A DNA stretch of 64,000 nt, taken from Streptomyces griseiscabiei (GTDB taxonomy: Bacteria > Actinomycetota > Actinomycetes > Streptomycetales > Streptomycetaceae). The translations under genes were made by a program, and so were the position numbers. Location: positions 3,699,001 through 3,763,000 of the forward strand of contig NZ_JAGJBZ010000001.1 of assembly GCF_020010925.1 (NCBI RefSeq). Direction: 5' to 3'. Numbering within the stretch: the stretch's first letter is position 1; each line of letters begins with the position of its first letter. Under the pieces are notes generated by a model. That model did not search any database, was not told the origin of the DNA, and was given only the letters and a program-made list of their open reading frames with translations. Below, one piece after another: positions 27,232 to 35,602 of this stretch.

Positions 27232-28472
27232 CGCTTCTCCGCCTTCCCCCGTACGCCCTTCGGCCCTTGCGCGGCCTTGGGCACCTTCAGTTCCACTTCC
27301 GTGCCCTGCCCGGGCACCGAGATCAGTTCGGCCGTGCCGCCGATGTCGCGCAGCCGTCCCCGGATGGAGAGGGCCACCCCGAGCCGGCCCTCGCCCTCGG
27401 CCTGAGCGAGCCGGCCGTCGGGGATGCCGGGGCCGTCGTCCCGTACGGTCACGATGATCTCGTCGGGCCAGTCCTCGACCAGGATCCAGGCCCGGGCCCC
27501 GTCGCCCGCGTGCTCGCGCACATTGTCCAGGGCCGCGCCGACGGCCGCCGCCAGCTCCCGCGCGGGCCCCGGGGCGAGCGGCACCGGGCCGCCGGGCTCG
27601 GAGAAAGTGACCGTGGCACCGGCGTACGGGGCGAGGAGGGCACGCAGGTCCACGGGGTCCGAGGCGTCTTCGGGCCCGTCCGGTTCGTCCACCGCCCGGA
27701 CCAGCGCTCCGCGCGCCGCGTCCTCGGAGACCCGGGAGACGGGGACCAGGCCGCCGGAGACCAGGGTGCGCAGGGCGACCTCCTGCTCGCCGGCCATCCG
27801 GCCCAGCTCCGCCGACTCGCCGCCGAGGGCGGTGCCGCGCCGCTGGACCATGGCGAGGACCTGGAGAACGCCGTCGTGGATGTCCCGGGCGAGGCGTTCC
27901 CGTTCGCGGGTGGCGGCCTCGATCTCCAGGGCACGGGCGAGGGTGCGCTCGGAGGCGCGGGCGACCTCGACGACGTATCCGATGGCGATGGAGGCGACCC
28001 AGACCAGCAGCACGTTGTGGACGGTGTCGCGGGTGGGGGCGCCCCGGTGGATCAGGTTGGCGACGGCCACCAGCGTGGAGGCGAAGGCGGCCCAGCGCCA
28101 GCCGCCCTTGATGGCGAACGCCAGCACGGCCCCGGCGGTCCATATCGACGGCAGCGTGGGGCCTCCGGCCTCCACCCGCGCGGTCGAGTCGGCGAGCCGG
28201 GTGAGCAGGATGCCGACGATCGCGACGGTGAGGTCGGCCGCCAGGAACCGCTTGGTGCAGCTCGCGGCGTTCGCGACCTTGGGCAGGGTCACCAGGGTCC
28301 AGCCGGCCAGCACCGCGAAGTAGGCGACGGCCAGCCAGGGGCGCTCGAACTTGTCGTAGGCGCTGACGAAGAGGCCGACGGCGTAGATCGTCGTCAGGAC
28401 CCGGTAGCCGGTGAGCGCACGCCACAGCGGCTGCTCGACCGACATCGTCATGACCCGCTCGCGCTTCGGCAT
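27228..28472 (-). CDS. macS: MacS-family sensor histidine kinase
   Basis: A 414-residue kinase with about five or six N-terminal membrane segments (20-170), no extracytoplasmic sensor domain, a HisKA_3 dimerisation domain with His199 in RLARDIHDGVLQ, and a HATPase domain with DNVREHA and DDGPGIP. It is the cognate kinase of the overlapping regulator. The start at 28472 (GGTGGGGG upstream) is used; internal ATGs at codons 8 and 10 are alternatives. The signal is likely membrane-derived. Confidence 0.9.
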   Translation of the reverse strand: MPKRERVMTMSVEQPLWRALTGYRVLTTIYAVGLFVSAYDKFERPWLAVAYFAVLAGWTLVTLPKVANAASCTKRFLAADLTVAIVGILLTRLADSTARVEAGGPTLPSIWTAGAVLAFAIKGGWRWAAFASTLVAVANLIHRGAPTRDTVHNVLLVWVASIAIGYVVEVARASERTLARALEIEAATRERERLARDIHDGVLQVLAMVQRRGTALGGESAELGRMAGEQEVALRTLVSGGLVPVSRVSEDAARGALVRAVDEPDGPEDASDPVDLRALLAPYAGATVTFSEPGGPVPLAPGPARELAAAVGAALDNVREHAGDGARAWILVEDWPDEIIVTVRDDGPGIPDGRLAQAEGEGRLGVALSIRGRLRDIGGTAELISVPGQGTEVELKVPKAAQGPKGVRGKAEKR

Positions 28473-28538
28473 GCCCCCACCCCACCCCGCCCACGACGGT
28501 CGTGTCCGGGAACGCGACCGTACCCGGGAACGCGGCCG

Positions 28539-29354
28539 TTACGAAGCCGGCCGGTCCTTGTCGCCCCGGGTCCGGTCCGCCTGTTCCCGCTGCTCCCTGG
28601 CCGCGTGTTCCTTCTCCGCCTTGGCGAGGGCGGCCCGGGCGGCCTTGTCGGCCTCCCTCTCCGCCTTGGCCGCGTCCGCGATCTGCCGCTTGGCGGCGGT
28701 CGCGTAGATGTCGACGTACTCCTGGCCGGAGAGCTTCATGATCTCGTACATGACCTCGTCGGTCAGCGCCCGCAGGACGAAGCGGTCGTGCTCCATGCCC
28801 TGGTAGCGGCTGAAGTCGAGGGGCTTGCCGATCCGGATGCCGGGGCGCATCACCTTCGGCAGGACCTTGCCGGGGGGCTGGATCTTCTCCGTGTCGATCA
28901 TGGCGACGGGGATCACGGGCGCGCCGGTGGCGAGTGCCACCCGGGCCAGGCCGCCGGGCTTGCCCCGGTAGAGGCGGCCGTCGGGCGAGCGGGTGCCCTC
29001 GGGGTAGATCCCGAACAGCTCACCGCTCTCGATGACGTCTATCCCGCTCTTGATCGCGGCCTCGCCCGCGCCGCGGGCACCCGAGCGGTCCACCGGGAGC
29101 TGGCCGACGCCCTTGAAGAAGGCGGCCGTCAGCTTTCCCTTGATCCCGGGGGTGGTGAAGTACTCGGCCTTCGCGATGAAGGTGACCTTGCGGTCGAGGA
29201 CCGCGGGGAGGAAGAACGAGTCCGAGAAGGAGAGGTGGTTGCTCGCGAGGATCGCGGCGCCCTCGGCCGGAATGTTCTCCAGGCCCTCCACCCAGGGCCT
29301 GAAGGTGACCTTGAGCGGTCCCCCGATAGCGACCTTCATCGCGCCGTACAACAA
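28539..29354 (-). CDS. 1-acyl-glycerol-3-phosphate acyltransferase (PlsC type)
   Basis: A 271-residue acyltransferase with motif I SNHLSFSD (His about 40, Asp about 45), motif III GIYPEGTRSPDG and a later motif VIPVAMI. It should form phosphatidic acid or acylate a related lipid at the membrane. The C-terminal 60 residues are a charged Ala/Lys/Glu helix not needed for catalysis. A TTG start at 29354 has GAGAGG eight bases upstream; an ATG five codons later is an alternative. It equals the acyltransferase Rv2182c in the conserved block. Confidence 0.9.
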   Translation of the reverse strand: MLYGAMKVAIGGPLKVTFRPWVEGLENIPAEGAAILASNHLSFSDSFFLPAVLDRKVTFIAKAEYFTTPGIKGKLTAAFFKGVGQLPVDRSGARGAGEAAIKSGIDVIESGELFGIYPEGTRSPDGRLYRGKPGGLARVALATGAPVIPVAMIDTEKIQPPGKVLPKVMRPGIRIGKPLDFSRYQGMEHDRFVLRALTDEVMYEIMKLSGQEYVDIYATAAKRQIADAAKAEREADKAARAALAKAEKEHAAREQREQADRTRGDKDRPAS

Positions 29355-29417
29355 CCGAGTGCCTCTCTGTGATCCGTGGATCAGACCTTAACCCGGACGC
29401 CGGAGGATGCGTCCTGC

Positions 29418-29467
29418 GCCCCTGGTCGGTGTCGGCCCCCCGCCGCGCGAAGCCCCTGGTCGGTGTC
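29418..29467. repeat. 16-bp direct repeat in divergent promoter region
   Basis: GCCCCTGGTCGGTGTC occurs exactly twice, at 29418-29433 and 29452-29467, starts 34 bases apart, between the acyltransferase and esterase genes. It could be a pair of binding sites or a duplication remnant. Confidence 0.6.
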
Positions 29468-29536
29468 AGTGCGGTCGCGTACGGTGAACCACATCCGGAC
29501 TCATTCACACCCTTCTCATGAACAGGAGACCGAACC

Positions 29537-30424
29537 GTGCCGGTCCTTCCTGGAGCCGAGCCGTACCACCACGAGGGCGGGGAGGTCGGAGTCCTCCTCT
29601 GCCACGGATTCACCGGGTCACCGCAGTCGCTGCGCCCCTGGGCGGAGTATCTCGCCGCGCGGGACCTGACCGTCGCGCTGCCCCTGCTGCCGGGACACGG
29701 CACCCGCTGGGAGGACATGCGCCCCACCGGCTGGCAGGACTGGTACGCGGAGGTGGACCGCGAGCTGCGGGTCCTGCGCGAGCGCTGTGCGCACGTCTTC
29801 GTCGCGGGGCTGTCCATGGGCGGCGCGCTGGCGCTGCGGCTGGCCGCGAAGCACGGGGACGCGGTCACCGGCGTGATGGTCGTCAACCCGGCCAACAAGG
29901 TGCACGGCCCGGCCGCGCACGCCCTCCCCCTGCTCCGGCACTTCGTCCCCACCACCAGGGGGATCACCAGCGACATAGCCAAGGAGGGCGTCGAGGAGGT
30001 CGGGTACAGCCATGTGCCGCTGCACGCGGCGCACTCGCTGCGCGGTTTCCTGCGCCTGGTCGACGGCGAACTGCCCCAGGTGACCCAGCCGTTGCTGCTG
30101 CTGCACAGCCCGCGGGACCATGTGGTGCCGCCCGTCGACTCCGAGCGGGTCCTCGGCCGGGTGTCGTCGACGGACGTCACGGAGATCCTGCTGGAACAGA
30201 GCCACCATGTCGCGACGTTGGACCACGACGCGGACCGGATCTTCGAGGAGAGCCACGCGTTCGTCACCCGGCTCGTGGCGGAGTCCGGGGCGGCTCGGAT
30301 GAAGGAGTCCGGCGCGGAATCCGTACAGCAGGCTGAATCCGTACAGCAGTCTGATCCGGGGTCCGTGGAGCGGAGCGGTCCGGGATCCTTGGAGCAGAGG
30401 GAAGGGACGGCCACTGGTGGCTGA
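29537..30424 (+). CDS. alpha/beta-hydrolase, carboxylesterase type
   Basis: A 295-residue hydrolase close to bacterial Est30/monoacylglycerol-lipase-like esterases. The oxyanion HGFTGSPQ block lies at about 23-30, the nucleophile is in GLSMGG (Ser about 94), with Asp in HSPRDHVVP and His in SHHVATLD. The start is GTG at 29537 with AGGAG upstream. The last 35 residues are a repeated polar tail (two AESVQQ/ESVQQ units and Gly-Ser-rich parts) absent from relatives. Its stop overlaps the following membrane protein gene by 8 bases. Confidence 0.9.
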   Translation: MPVLPGAEPYHHEGGEVGVLLCHGFTGSPQSLRPWAEYLAARDLTVALPLLPGHGTRWEDMRPTGWQDWYAEVDRELRVLRERCAHVFVAGLSMGGALALRLAAKHGDAVTGVMVVNPANKVHGPAAHALPLLRHFVPTTRGITSDIAKEGVEEVGYSHVPLHAAHSLRGFLRLVDGELPQVTQPLLLLHSPRDHVVPPVDSERVLGRVSSTDVTEILLEQSHHVATLDHDADRIFEESHAFVTRLVAESGAARMKESGAESVQQAESVQQSDPGSVERSGPGSLEQREGTATGG

Positions 30425-31145
30425 GCACGACTCCGAGCGTGAGCCGGAGGAGAAGGGAGCGCCCCTCGGCGCCTCGCCCGGCGACTCCCCGGGCGGTTCC
30501 ACGGGCGGTTCTGCCGGCGGTTCCGCGGGCGCCTCGTCCGGTGAGACGCCGGGCGGGCCGCCGTCCGAGGAGCAGCACGCGGGCGAGGAGCAGCACGTGC
30601 CGTTCGACGAGGACGCGGCGTGGCAGGCCATCGTCGCCGGGTTCGGGGACGAACCGCCGGACCCTCCGGGCGCCAAGCCGTTCAGGTCGGTGGAGGACCT
30701 GGCCCTGATCGAGGCCGAGCCGGAGGACACCCCGGACAAGTCCCCCGATGCCGCCGCCGGCCCCGCGGCCCCCAAGCCGCTGGGCAGCTCGGTCGCGTTC
30801 GCCCCCGGTGTCGGCGCGGGTCCACGGGACTACAGCGTGCCCGACCCGGTCGGCGAGGACCCGGACAAGGGCGACGAGGACGACGGCGAGGACGACGAGG
30901 GCCACTTCGTGCCGCCCGAGCCGCCCCCGCTCCCCGAGGCCGATGCGACCTCCAAGTTCGCCTGGCTGGGGGTGATCGGCGGCCCGGTCCTGCTGCTGCT
31001 CGCCGTGCTGCTCGGCTGGGAGATGACCTGGTGGCTCACGACTGTGGGCATCGGCGGCTTCCTCGGCGGCTTCGCCACGCTGGTGATGCGGATGAAGGGC
31101 GACGACGAGGACGACGGCGACCCGGGGCGGGGCGCGGTCGTCTGA
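30417..31145 (+). CDS. conserved membrane protein with acidic disordered N-region
   Basis: A 242-residue protein of unknown function. The first 180 residues are Gly/Ser/Pro/Asp/Glu-rich and likely disordered, with a poly-acidic run near 150. Two membrane helices follow (about 186-205 and 209-228), ending in an acidic tail. It starts at GTG 30417 inside the end of the esterase gene, so it is translationally coupled to it. This tail arrangement is common in Streptomyces and gives no hint of mechanism. Confidence 0.7.
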   Translation: MAEHDSEREPEEKGAPLGASPGDSPGGSTGGSAGGSAGASSGETPGGPPSEEQHAGEEQHVPFDEDAAWQAIVAGFGDEPPDPPGAKPFRSVEDLALIEAEPEDTPDKSPDAAAGPAAPKPLGSSVAFAPGVGAGPRDYSVPDPVGEDPDKGDEDDGEDDEGHFVPPEPPPLPEADATSKFAWLGVIGGPVLLLLAVLLGWEMTWWLTTVGIGGFLGGFATLVMRMKGDDEDDGDPGRGAVV

Positions 31146-31174
31146 CCCACCGTCACCGCCGTCTCGTAGGAGGA

Positions 31175-31211
31175 CGAGGGCCCGCCCGGGAACGTTCCGG
31201 GCGGGCCCTCG
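31175..31211 (+). terminator. terminator after the esterase operon
   Basis: CGAGGGCCCGCCCGG (31175-31189) pairs with CCGGGCGGGCCCTCG at 31197-31211 through an imperfect stem continuing to the loop (one extra G). It lies 30 bases after the stop. The rest of 31212-31379 holds only a micro-repeat (ACGCTG, AGGAAGGC) and the sigma-factor promoter. Confidence 0.85.
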
Positions 31212-31379
31212 CCGCTGTCGCACGACGGTGAGGGCGAGGGCGACCCTGACGCTGACGCTGACGAGGAAGGCGAGGAAGGCAGGGCAAGGGAACTCGATTC
31301 CGGTGAACGGCGAAGTACGGGTGCACGACCCGAACGAGCCCAGGCCTTCGAGGTGTTCGGACGAACGAGAGGAGCTCCG

Positions 31380-32003
31380 ATGACCGTCGGCCCGCCGGGC
31401 GTCGGCACCCGCGACCGGGATCGCGAGGAGAGTGACGCCCTCGTGATCGAGCGGTCCCGGGACGAACCCGAGCTGTTCGCCGTCCTCTACGACCGCCACG
31501 CCGACGCCGTGCACCGTTACGCGGCCCGGCGGCTGGGTCCCGAGGCGGCCGAGGACCTGATGGCGGAGACCTTCGTCATCGCCTTCCAGCGGCGGCACAC
31601 GTACGACCTGTCCCGGGCCGAGGCCCGCCCGTGGCTGTTCGGTATCGCCACCAACCTCATAGGCCGGCACCGCAGGGCCGAGGCGCGCCGCTTCCGGGCG
31701 CTGGCCCGGCTGCCGGAGCCGGTGGAGCACGAGGAGCCGGTCGCGGACCGGGCGGTCGCCAGGGCCGGTGCCACGGGGGTGCGCCGGGAGCTGGCCGCAG
31801 CGCTGGCCGGGCTGTCCGCCCGGCACCGGGACGTGGTGCTGCTGGTGGCCTGGGCCGGTCTCGACTACGAGGAGGCGGCCCAGGCCCTCGACGTGCCCGT
31901 CGGCACGATCAGATCCCGGCTGAACCGGGCTCGCGGCAGACTGCGCGAAGCACTGGGCGGATCCGATCCGACCGCTTTCCGAGAGGCAGACGCCCATGCG
32001 TGA
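31380..32003 (+). CDS. ECF-type RNA polymerase sigma factor
   Basis: A 207-residue sigma-70 family ECF protein. Region 2 is about residues 28-95 (FAVLYDRHADAVHRYAARR to the -10 binding block with RPWLFGIATN), and region 4 about 133-190 with the HTH YEEAAQALDVPVGTIRSRLNRAR. GGAG precedes the ATG at 31380. The next gene overlaps it by eight bases and probably encodes a membrane partner that controls it. Its promoter and target genes are not evident from the sequence. Confidence 0.9.
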   Translation: MTVGPPGVGTRDRDREESDALVIERSRDEPELFAVLYDRHADAVHRYAARRLGPEAAEDLMAETFVIAFQRRHTYDLSRAEARPWLFGIATNLIGRHRRAEARRFRALARLPEPVEHEEPVADRAVARAGATGVRRELAAALAGLSARHRDVVLLVAWAGLDYEEAAQALDVPVGTIRSRLNRARGRLREALGGSDPTAFREADAHA

Positions 32004-33072
32004 CATCGACGATCCGAGGGTCTCTCGGGAGCTGCGGGACCTCGCCGACTACGACGCGGGGGCGCCCCCGCTGGACGAGGAGACCCGGCGGCGTGGGCGG
32101 GCCCGGCTGCTCGCCACGATCACCGCGCCGGACACGGACCGGCCGCGCGGGCCGGGCCTCCGGCTCACCGCACCGGTACACCGCCGTCCGGTGCTGCGGA
32201 TCGCGCTGAGCGGGGTGGTCGCCGCCGCCGTCACCGCCGGTGTCCTGGTCGCCGTGCGGCACGACCGCGACGACGGCCCGGGCGGGACCGCGAAGCCGCC
32301 GGTCACCGATCTGCCGCCGATGCGGAACGTGAGCGCGAGGACGGTGCTCAACGGGGCGGCGGCGTACGCGCGGCAGCACGAGAAGCAGGTCAGCCCGCGG
32401 GACGACCAGTTCATGTACACCAAGGAGATCATCAAGGAGACCGAGCGGAAGAGCGGGAGGACGAAGACGTACGTCGCCGAGAACTGGCACTCGGTGGACG
32501 GCTCCAAGCGCTCCTGGGTCATGGAGCTCGGCAAGGGGTGGTGGGCACCGCCGCTGGCGGCCAACGAGAGCGTGTGGCCGCCGCAGGAGTGGAGCGAGCT
32601 GCGCAAACTGCCGACCGACCCGGAGCGGCTGATCCTGGCGATCGAGCGGAAGTCCTCCGGGCGCCAGGGGGAGAACACCTCCTTGGCGGACATCAGCGAC
32701 GAGGAGTGGACGCGCATCCACTTCAGCCTCGCCGGACTGCTCAAGCTGGTCCCGGTGATGCCGGAAGGACTGCGGCCGGCGGCGTACGAGGCACTCGGGA
32801 TGGTGCCGGGCGTCAAGGCGGTGCCGAACCAGAAGGACGCCAAGGGACGGGTGGGCGTGGCCATCACCTACCAGGCCCCGAACCTGCCCGGAGGAACCTT
32901 CTCCTACGGCGGCTTCTTCATCTTCGACCCGGTGACGTGCGCCTTCCTCGGTTTCCGTGACGTGCGTTCCTCGGGCGACGGGAAGGACATGAAGACGTAC
33001 ACCCAGCTCTCGTACCTGGACAGTTGGGCGATCGTCGACCGGGCCAAGCAGTACCCGTCGGCCGCGGGCTAG
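31996..33072 (+). CDS. CU044_5270-family membrane protein, sigma-factor partner
   Basis: A 358-residue protein of the CU044_5270 family. An N-terminal cytoplasmic part (about 1-65) is followed by one membrane helix (about 70-87) and a large outer domain with FMYTKEIIKET and FIFDPVT. Proteins of this type regularly follow ECF sigma factors in actinobacteria and are candidate anti-sigma factors. No ZAS zinc motif is present, so the inhibition mechanism would differ. It is co-translated with the sigma gene. Confidence 0.82.
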   Translation: MRDIDDPRVSRELRDLADYDAGAPPLDEETRRRGRARLLATITAPDTDRPRGPGLRLTAPVHRRPVLRIALSGVVAAAVTAGVLVAVRHDRDDGPGGTAKPPVTDLPPMRNVSARTVLNGAAAYARQHEKQVSPRDDQFMYTKEIIKETERKSGRTKTYVAENWHSVDGSKRSWVMELGKGWWAPPLAANESVWPPQEWSELRKLPTDPERLILAIERKSSGRQGENTSLADISDEEWTRIHFSLAGLLKLVPVMPEGLRPAAYEALGMVPGVKAVPNQKDAKGRVGVAITYQAPNLPGGTFSYGGFFIFDPVTCAFLGFRDVRSSGDGKDMKTYTQLSYLDSWAIVDRAKQYPSAAG

Positions 33073-33085
33073 CGGGCGGGACCCC

Positions 33086-33841
33086 TCAGGCCTCGGCGGG
33101 GACCCTGAGGGCGGCCAGGACCGGGAGGTGGTCCGTGGCCGCCCTCAGGTCGTCGTCGGTGACGCCGGGGTGGTCGAGGGGGACGCCGCAGCCGAGGACC
33201 TCGATGCCGCCGGTGGCCAGGATCGCGTCGATGCGCTGGTGGGGGTCGGTGGGGGTGGAGCTGTACTCGCCGCCCCAGGGGGTGGTGGCCCAGCAGTCCT
33301 GCAGTTCGCCGGCGAGGCGGCGGAACGTACGGCCGCCGGGGCGCTCGTTGAGGTCGCCGCCCGCGACCGCGTGGGTCACGCCCAGGCCGGCCAGGTGGTC
33401 GAGGAGGAGGCCGCCCTGTTCGTACCGCTCGTCCTGCTGCAGGGAGAGGTGGCAGGACAGGACGCCGAGGCGGGCGCGGCCGAAGCGGACCACCGCCGTG
33501 GCGAAGCCGCGTCGGTGCAGACCGGGGGTGAGCGGCAGCAGGACGTCCTCGGTGTGTTCGACCGTGGCGCGCAGGCCGCACAGCAGCGCGGGGCCGGAGG
33601 CGGTGGCGCCGCCGGAGAGGGTGACCAGGCCGGAGGCCGCGGCGAGCCGGGCGAGTTTCTTGCGCCAGCGGAAGAAGCGGGGGGCCTCCTGGACGAGGAC
33701 CAGGTCGGGGGCGCAGGCGGTGATCACTCGGGCGAGGGCGTCCGTGTCGTCGCGCATGGAGCGGATGTTGTAGCTGAGGACGCGGATGGTCGCCGAACCG
33801 TCGGAATCGGTACGGGAGTTGGGCAGCGGGGTGGTCGCCAT
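33086..33841 (-). CDS. endonuclease/exonuclease/phosphatase family protein
   Basis: A 251-residue EEP-fold phosphodiesterase. It contains YNIRS near the start, VQEA (catalytic Glu), GGDLNE (Asp/Asn pair) and TDHLPV (Asp-His) in the family order, so it should be active. There is no signal peptide, thus a cytoplasmic nuclease or sugar/lipid phosphatase. The ATG at 33841 is used but lacks a clear ribosome binding site; a start at 33874 is possible. It converges on the CU044_5270 gene with only 13 bases between stops. Confidence 0.85.
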   Translation of the reverse strand: MATTPLPNSRTDSDGSATIRVLSYNIRSMRDDTDALARVITACAPDLVLVQEAPRFFRWRKKLARLAAASGLVTLSGGATASGPALLCGLRATVEHTEDVLLPLTPGLHRRGFATAVVRFGRARLGVLSCHLSLQQDERYEQGGLLLDHLAGLGVTHAVAGGDLNERPGGRTFRRLAGELQDCWATTPWGGEYSSTPTDPHQRIDAILATGGIEVLGCGVPLDHPGVTDDDLRAATDHLPVLAALRVPAEA

Positions 33842-33889
33842 ATGGATCAAGATACGCCCAAGAGCTCGGGGCATTTGTCCGTTCGCGAC

Positions 33890-33950
33890 TGCGGGTGCGT
33901 CGTGGCTGTTCGCGCAGTTCCCCGCGCCCCTGAAGGGCGCGGGGTTGCCG
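33890..33950. repeat. single dispersed-element arm with own hairpin
   Basis: Contains GCGGGTGCG, CGCGCAGTTCCCCGCGCCCC and then a perfect hairpin (CCCCGCGCCC at 33920-33929, GGGCGCGGGG at 33935-33944). It lies directly after glkA on the minus strand and likely terminates it. Confidence 0.85.
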
Positions 33951-33961
33951 CCAGCCGGTGG

Positions 33962-34915
33962 CTACATGATCGGGTCGGGTTCTCTCGCCAGGTCGGCCGC
34001 GCCCACCAGGCCCGCCTCGTTGCCCAGTTGGGCGGCGATGACCTCGGCGACCGGGCGCCAGTTGCCGCCCACGAGCCAGCGCTTGTAGGACTTGCGGATG
34101 GGGTCGAGGACCAGTTCGCCCTCGTCGGAGAGACCGCCGCCGACGATGAACGCGGAGGGGTCGAAGAGCGAGGCGAGGTCGGCGAGACCGGCGCCGGCCC
34201 AGCGGGCGAGTTCGCGGTAGGAGTCGACGGCGACCGGGTCGCCCTGGCGGGCGGCCATGGAGATGTGCTTGCCCTCGATGCCGTCGGGGCTGCCGTCGCC
34301 GAGGCCGAGGAGCAGTTCCGCGTTCTCCGGGGCGGCGCCCGCGCGCTGCTTGGCGTAGCGGACGAGGGCGCGGCCGGAGGCGTACTGCTCCCAGCAGCCC
34401 TGCGAACCGCAGCCGCAGAGCAGCCCGTCGGGGACCATGCGGATGTGGCCGAACTCGGCGGCGACGCCGAAGTGTCCGCGGCGCAGCTCGTTGCCGATGA
34501 TGATGCCGCCGCCGAGGCCGGTGCCGAGGGTGATGCAGATGACGTTGCGGTGGCCCTTGCCCGCGCCGAACTTGTACTCGCCCCACGCGGCGGCGTTGGC
34601 GTCGTTCTCCACGACGACCGGCAGGCCCACACGGGCCTCGACCTTCTCCTTGAGCGGCTCGTTGCGCCAGTCGATGTTGGGGGCGAAGTAGACCGTCGAC
34701 CGCTGCCGGTTGACGTAACCGGCCGCGCCGATGCCGACACCGACGATCTCGTGTCCGGCTCGCGCGCCCTCGACGGCGGCGGCGATGGCGTCCACGATCC
34801 CGTCGGGCGTGCCCGGGGTCGGCACCTTGTGGGTCGAGAGGATGTTGCCTTCCTCGTCGACCACACCGGCCGCGATCTTGGTACCGCCGATGTCGACGCC
34901 GATGGTGAGTCCCAT
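33962..34915 (-). CDS. glkA: glucokinase, ROK family
   Basis: A 317-residue ROK-family kinase, exactly the length known for Streptomyces GlkA. The ATP motif is DIGGTKIAAGVVD. The zinc-binding block CGCGSQGCWEQYASG carries the three cysteines, and ENDANAAAWGEY holds the catalytic Asp. It phosphorylates glucose and in S. coelicolor (SCO2126) is also essential for carbon catabolite repression. The ATG at 34915 has GAGGG upstream. It follows the SCO2127-like gene, 93 bases apart. Confidence 0.96.
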   Translation of the reverse strand: MGLTIGVDIGGTKIAAGVVDEEGNILSTHKVPTPGTPDGIVDAIAAAVEGARAGHEIVGVGIGAAGYVNRQRSTVYFAPNIDWRNEPLKEKVEARVGLPVVVENDANAAAWGEYKFGAGKGHRNVICITLGTGLGGGIIIGNELRRGHFGVAAEFGHIRMVPDGLLCGCGSQGCWEQYASGRALVRYAKQRAGAAPENAELLLGLGDGSPDGIEGKHISMAARQGDPVAVDSYRELARWAGAGLADLASLFDPSAFIVGGGLSDEGELVLDPIRKSYKRWLVGGNWRPVAEVIAAQLGNEAGLVGAADLAREPDPIM

Positions 34916-35008
34916 GAATCCCTCAGTTCGGTCGAGCCCCGCTACGGCCAACCGTACCCGAGGCCCTGCCCCGGGACTCCAGGCGTCCGGCGTGCGGACG
35001 GCCCGCCG

Positions 35009-35545
35009 TCAGTCCAGGTCGATGCGTTCTCCGGGGCCCGGATCGTCGCCCTGGTCGCGATCTCCCCGGTGGGAGGTGTCCCGGTTCGTCCAGCGGCGCT
35101 CCTGGGCCTCGACGGCGGAGCGGTACGCGGCGAGCAGTTCGCCGCCGGCGGCGGCGAGATGGTCGAAGACGTCCGGGTTGCGTTCGATGACGGGTTCGAC
35201 GGCGTCCTTGGCCTGCCGGACCACCTGGCGGACCATCTGCTGGGCCGCGCCTCCGGCGACCGCGCCGAGCAACGGCGACTGCAGCCCGGACAGCTTGTCC
35301 GCGACGGTGTCGACCAGCTTGCGCAGTTCCTCGGCGGCCGAGCCCGGCGGCGGCCCGTACTGCGCCCGGCGGCGGGCCTTCTCCGCGGCGAGGTCCTCCT
35401 CGCACGCCGTCGCCCAGGCGTCGGAATCGGTGGCGCGCACCCGGTCGCTCTCGCGTACCGACTCGGCCGTCCGCGCCTCGGCCGCGTCCTTGTGAGCGGA
35501 CGCGTCCTCGTGAGCGGCGTCGGACGGGGGGCGCTCTTCGCTCAT
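35009..35545 (-). CDS. SCO2127-like protein (DUF5304)
   Basis: A 178-residue acidic protein directly upstream of glkA on the same strand. Size (about 19-20 kDa) and place match S. coelicolor SCO2127, reported to restore glucose uptake and catabolite repression in glkA-region mutants and to contact the BldKB lipoprotein. The N-terminal half is highly charged and likely disordered; the helical middle (about 70-140, AEELRKLVDTVADKLSG onwards) is the conserved domain. There is no signal peptide. GGAG sits seven bases before the ATG. Confidence 0.78.
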   Translation of the reverse strand: MSEERPPSDAAHEDASAHKDAAEARTAESVRESDRVRATDSDAWATACEEDLAAEKARRRAQYGPPPGSAAEELRKLVDTVADKLSGLQSPLLGAVAGGAAQQMVRQVVRQAKDAVEPVIERNPDVFDHLAAAGGELLAAYRSAVEAQERRWTNRDTSHRGDRDQGDDPGPGERIDLD

Positions 35546-35602
35546 GGCGGGCTCCTGCCTACGGTTCGTACCTTCGACGTTACCCGAACGGGCGTATGCG
35601 GT

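Noticed and set aside
26491..28494. A single 667-residue kinase-regulator fusion
   Set aside because: The first two thirds are out of frame to the kinase; the regulator starts at 27231 with a four-base overlap, and the kinase has its own intact frame.
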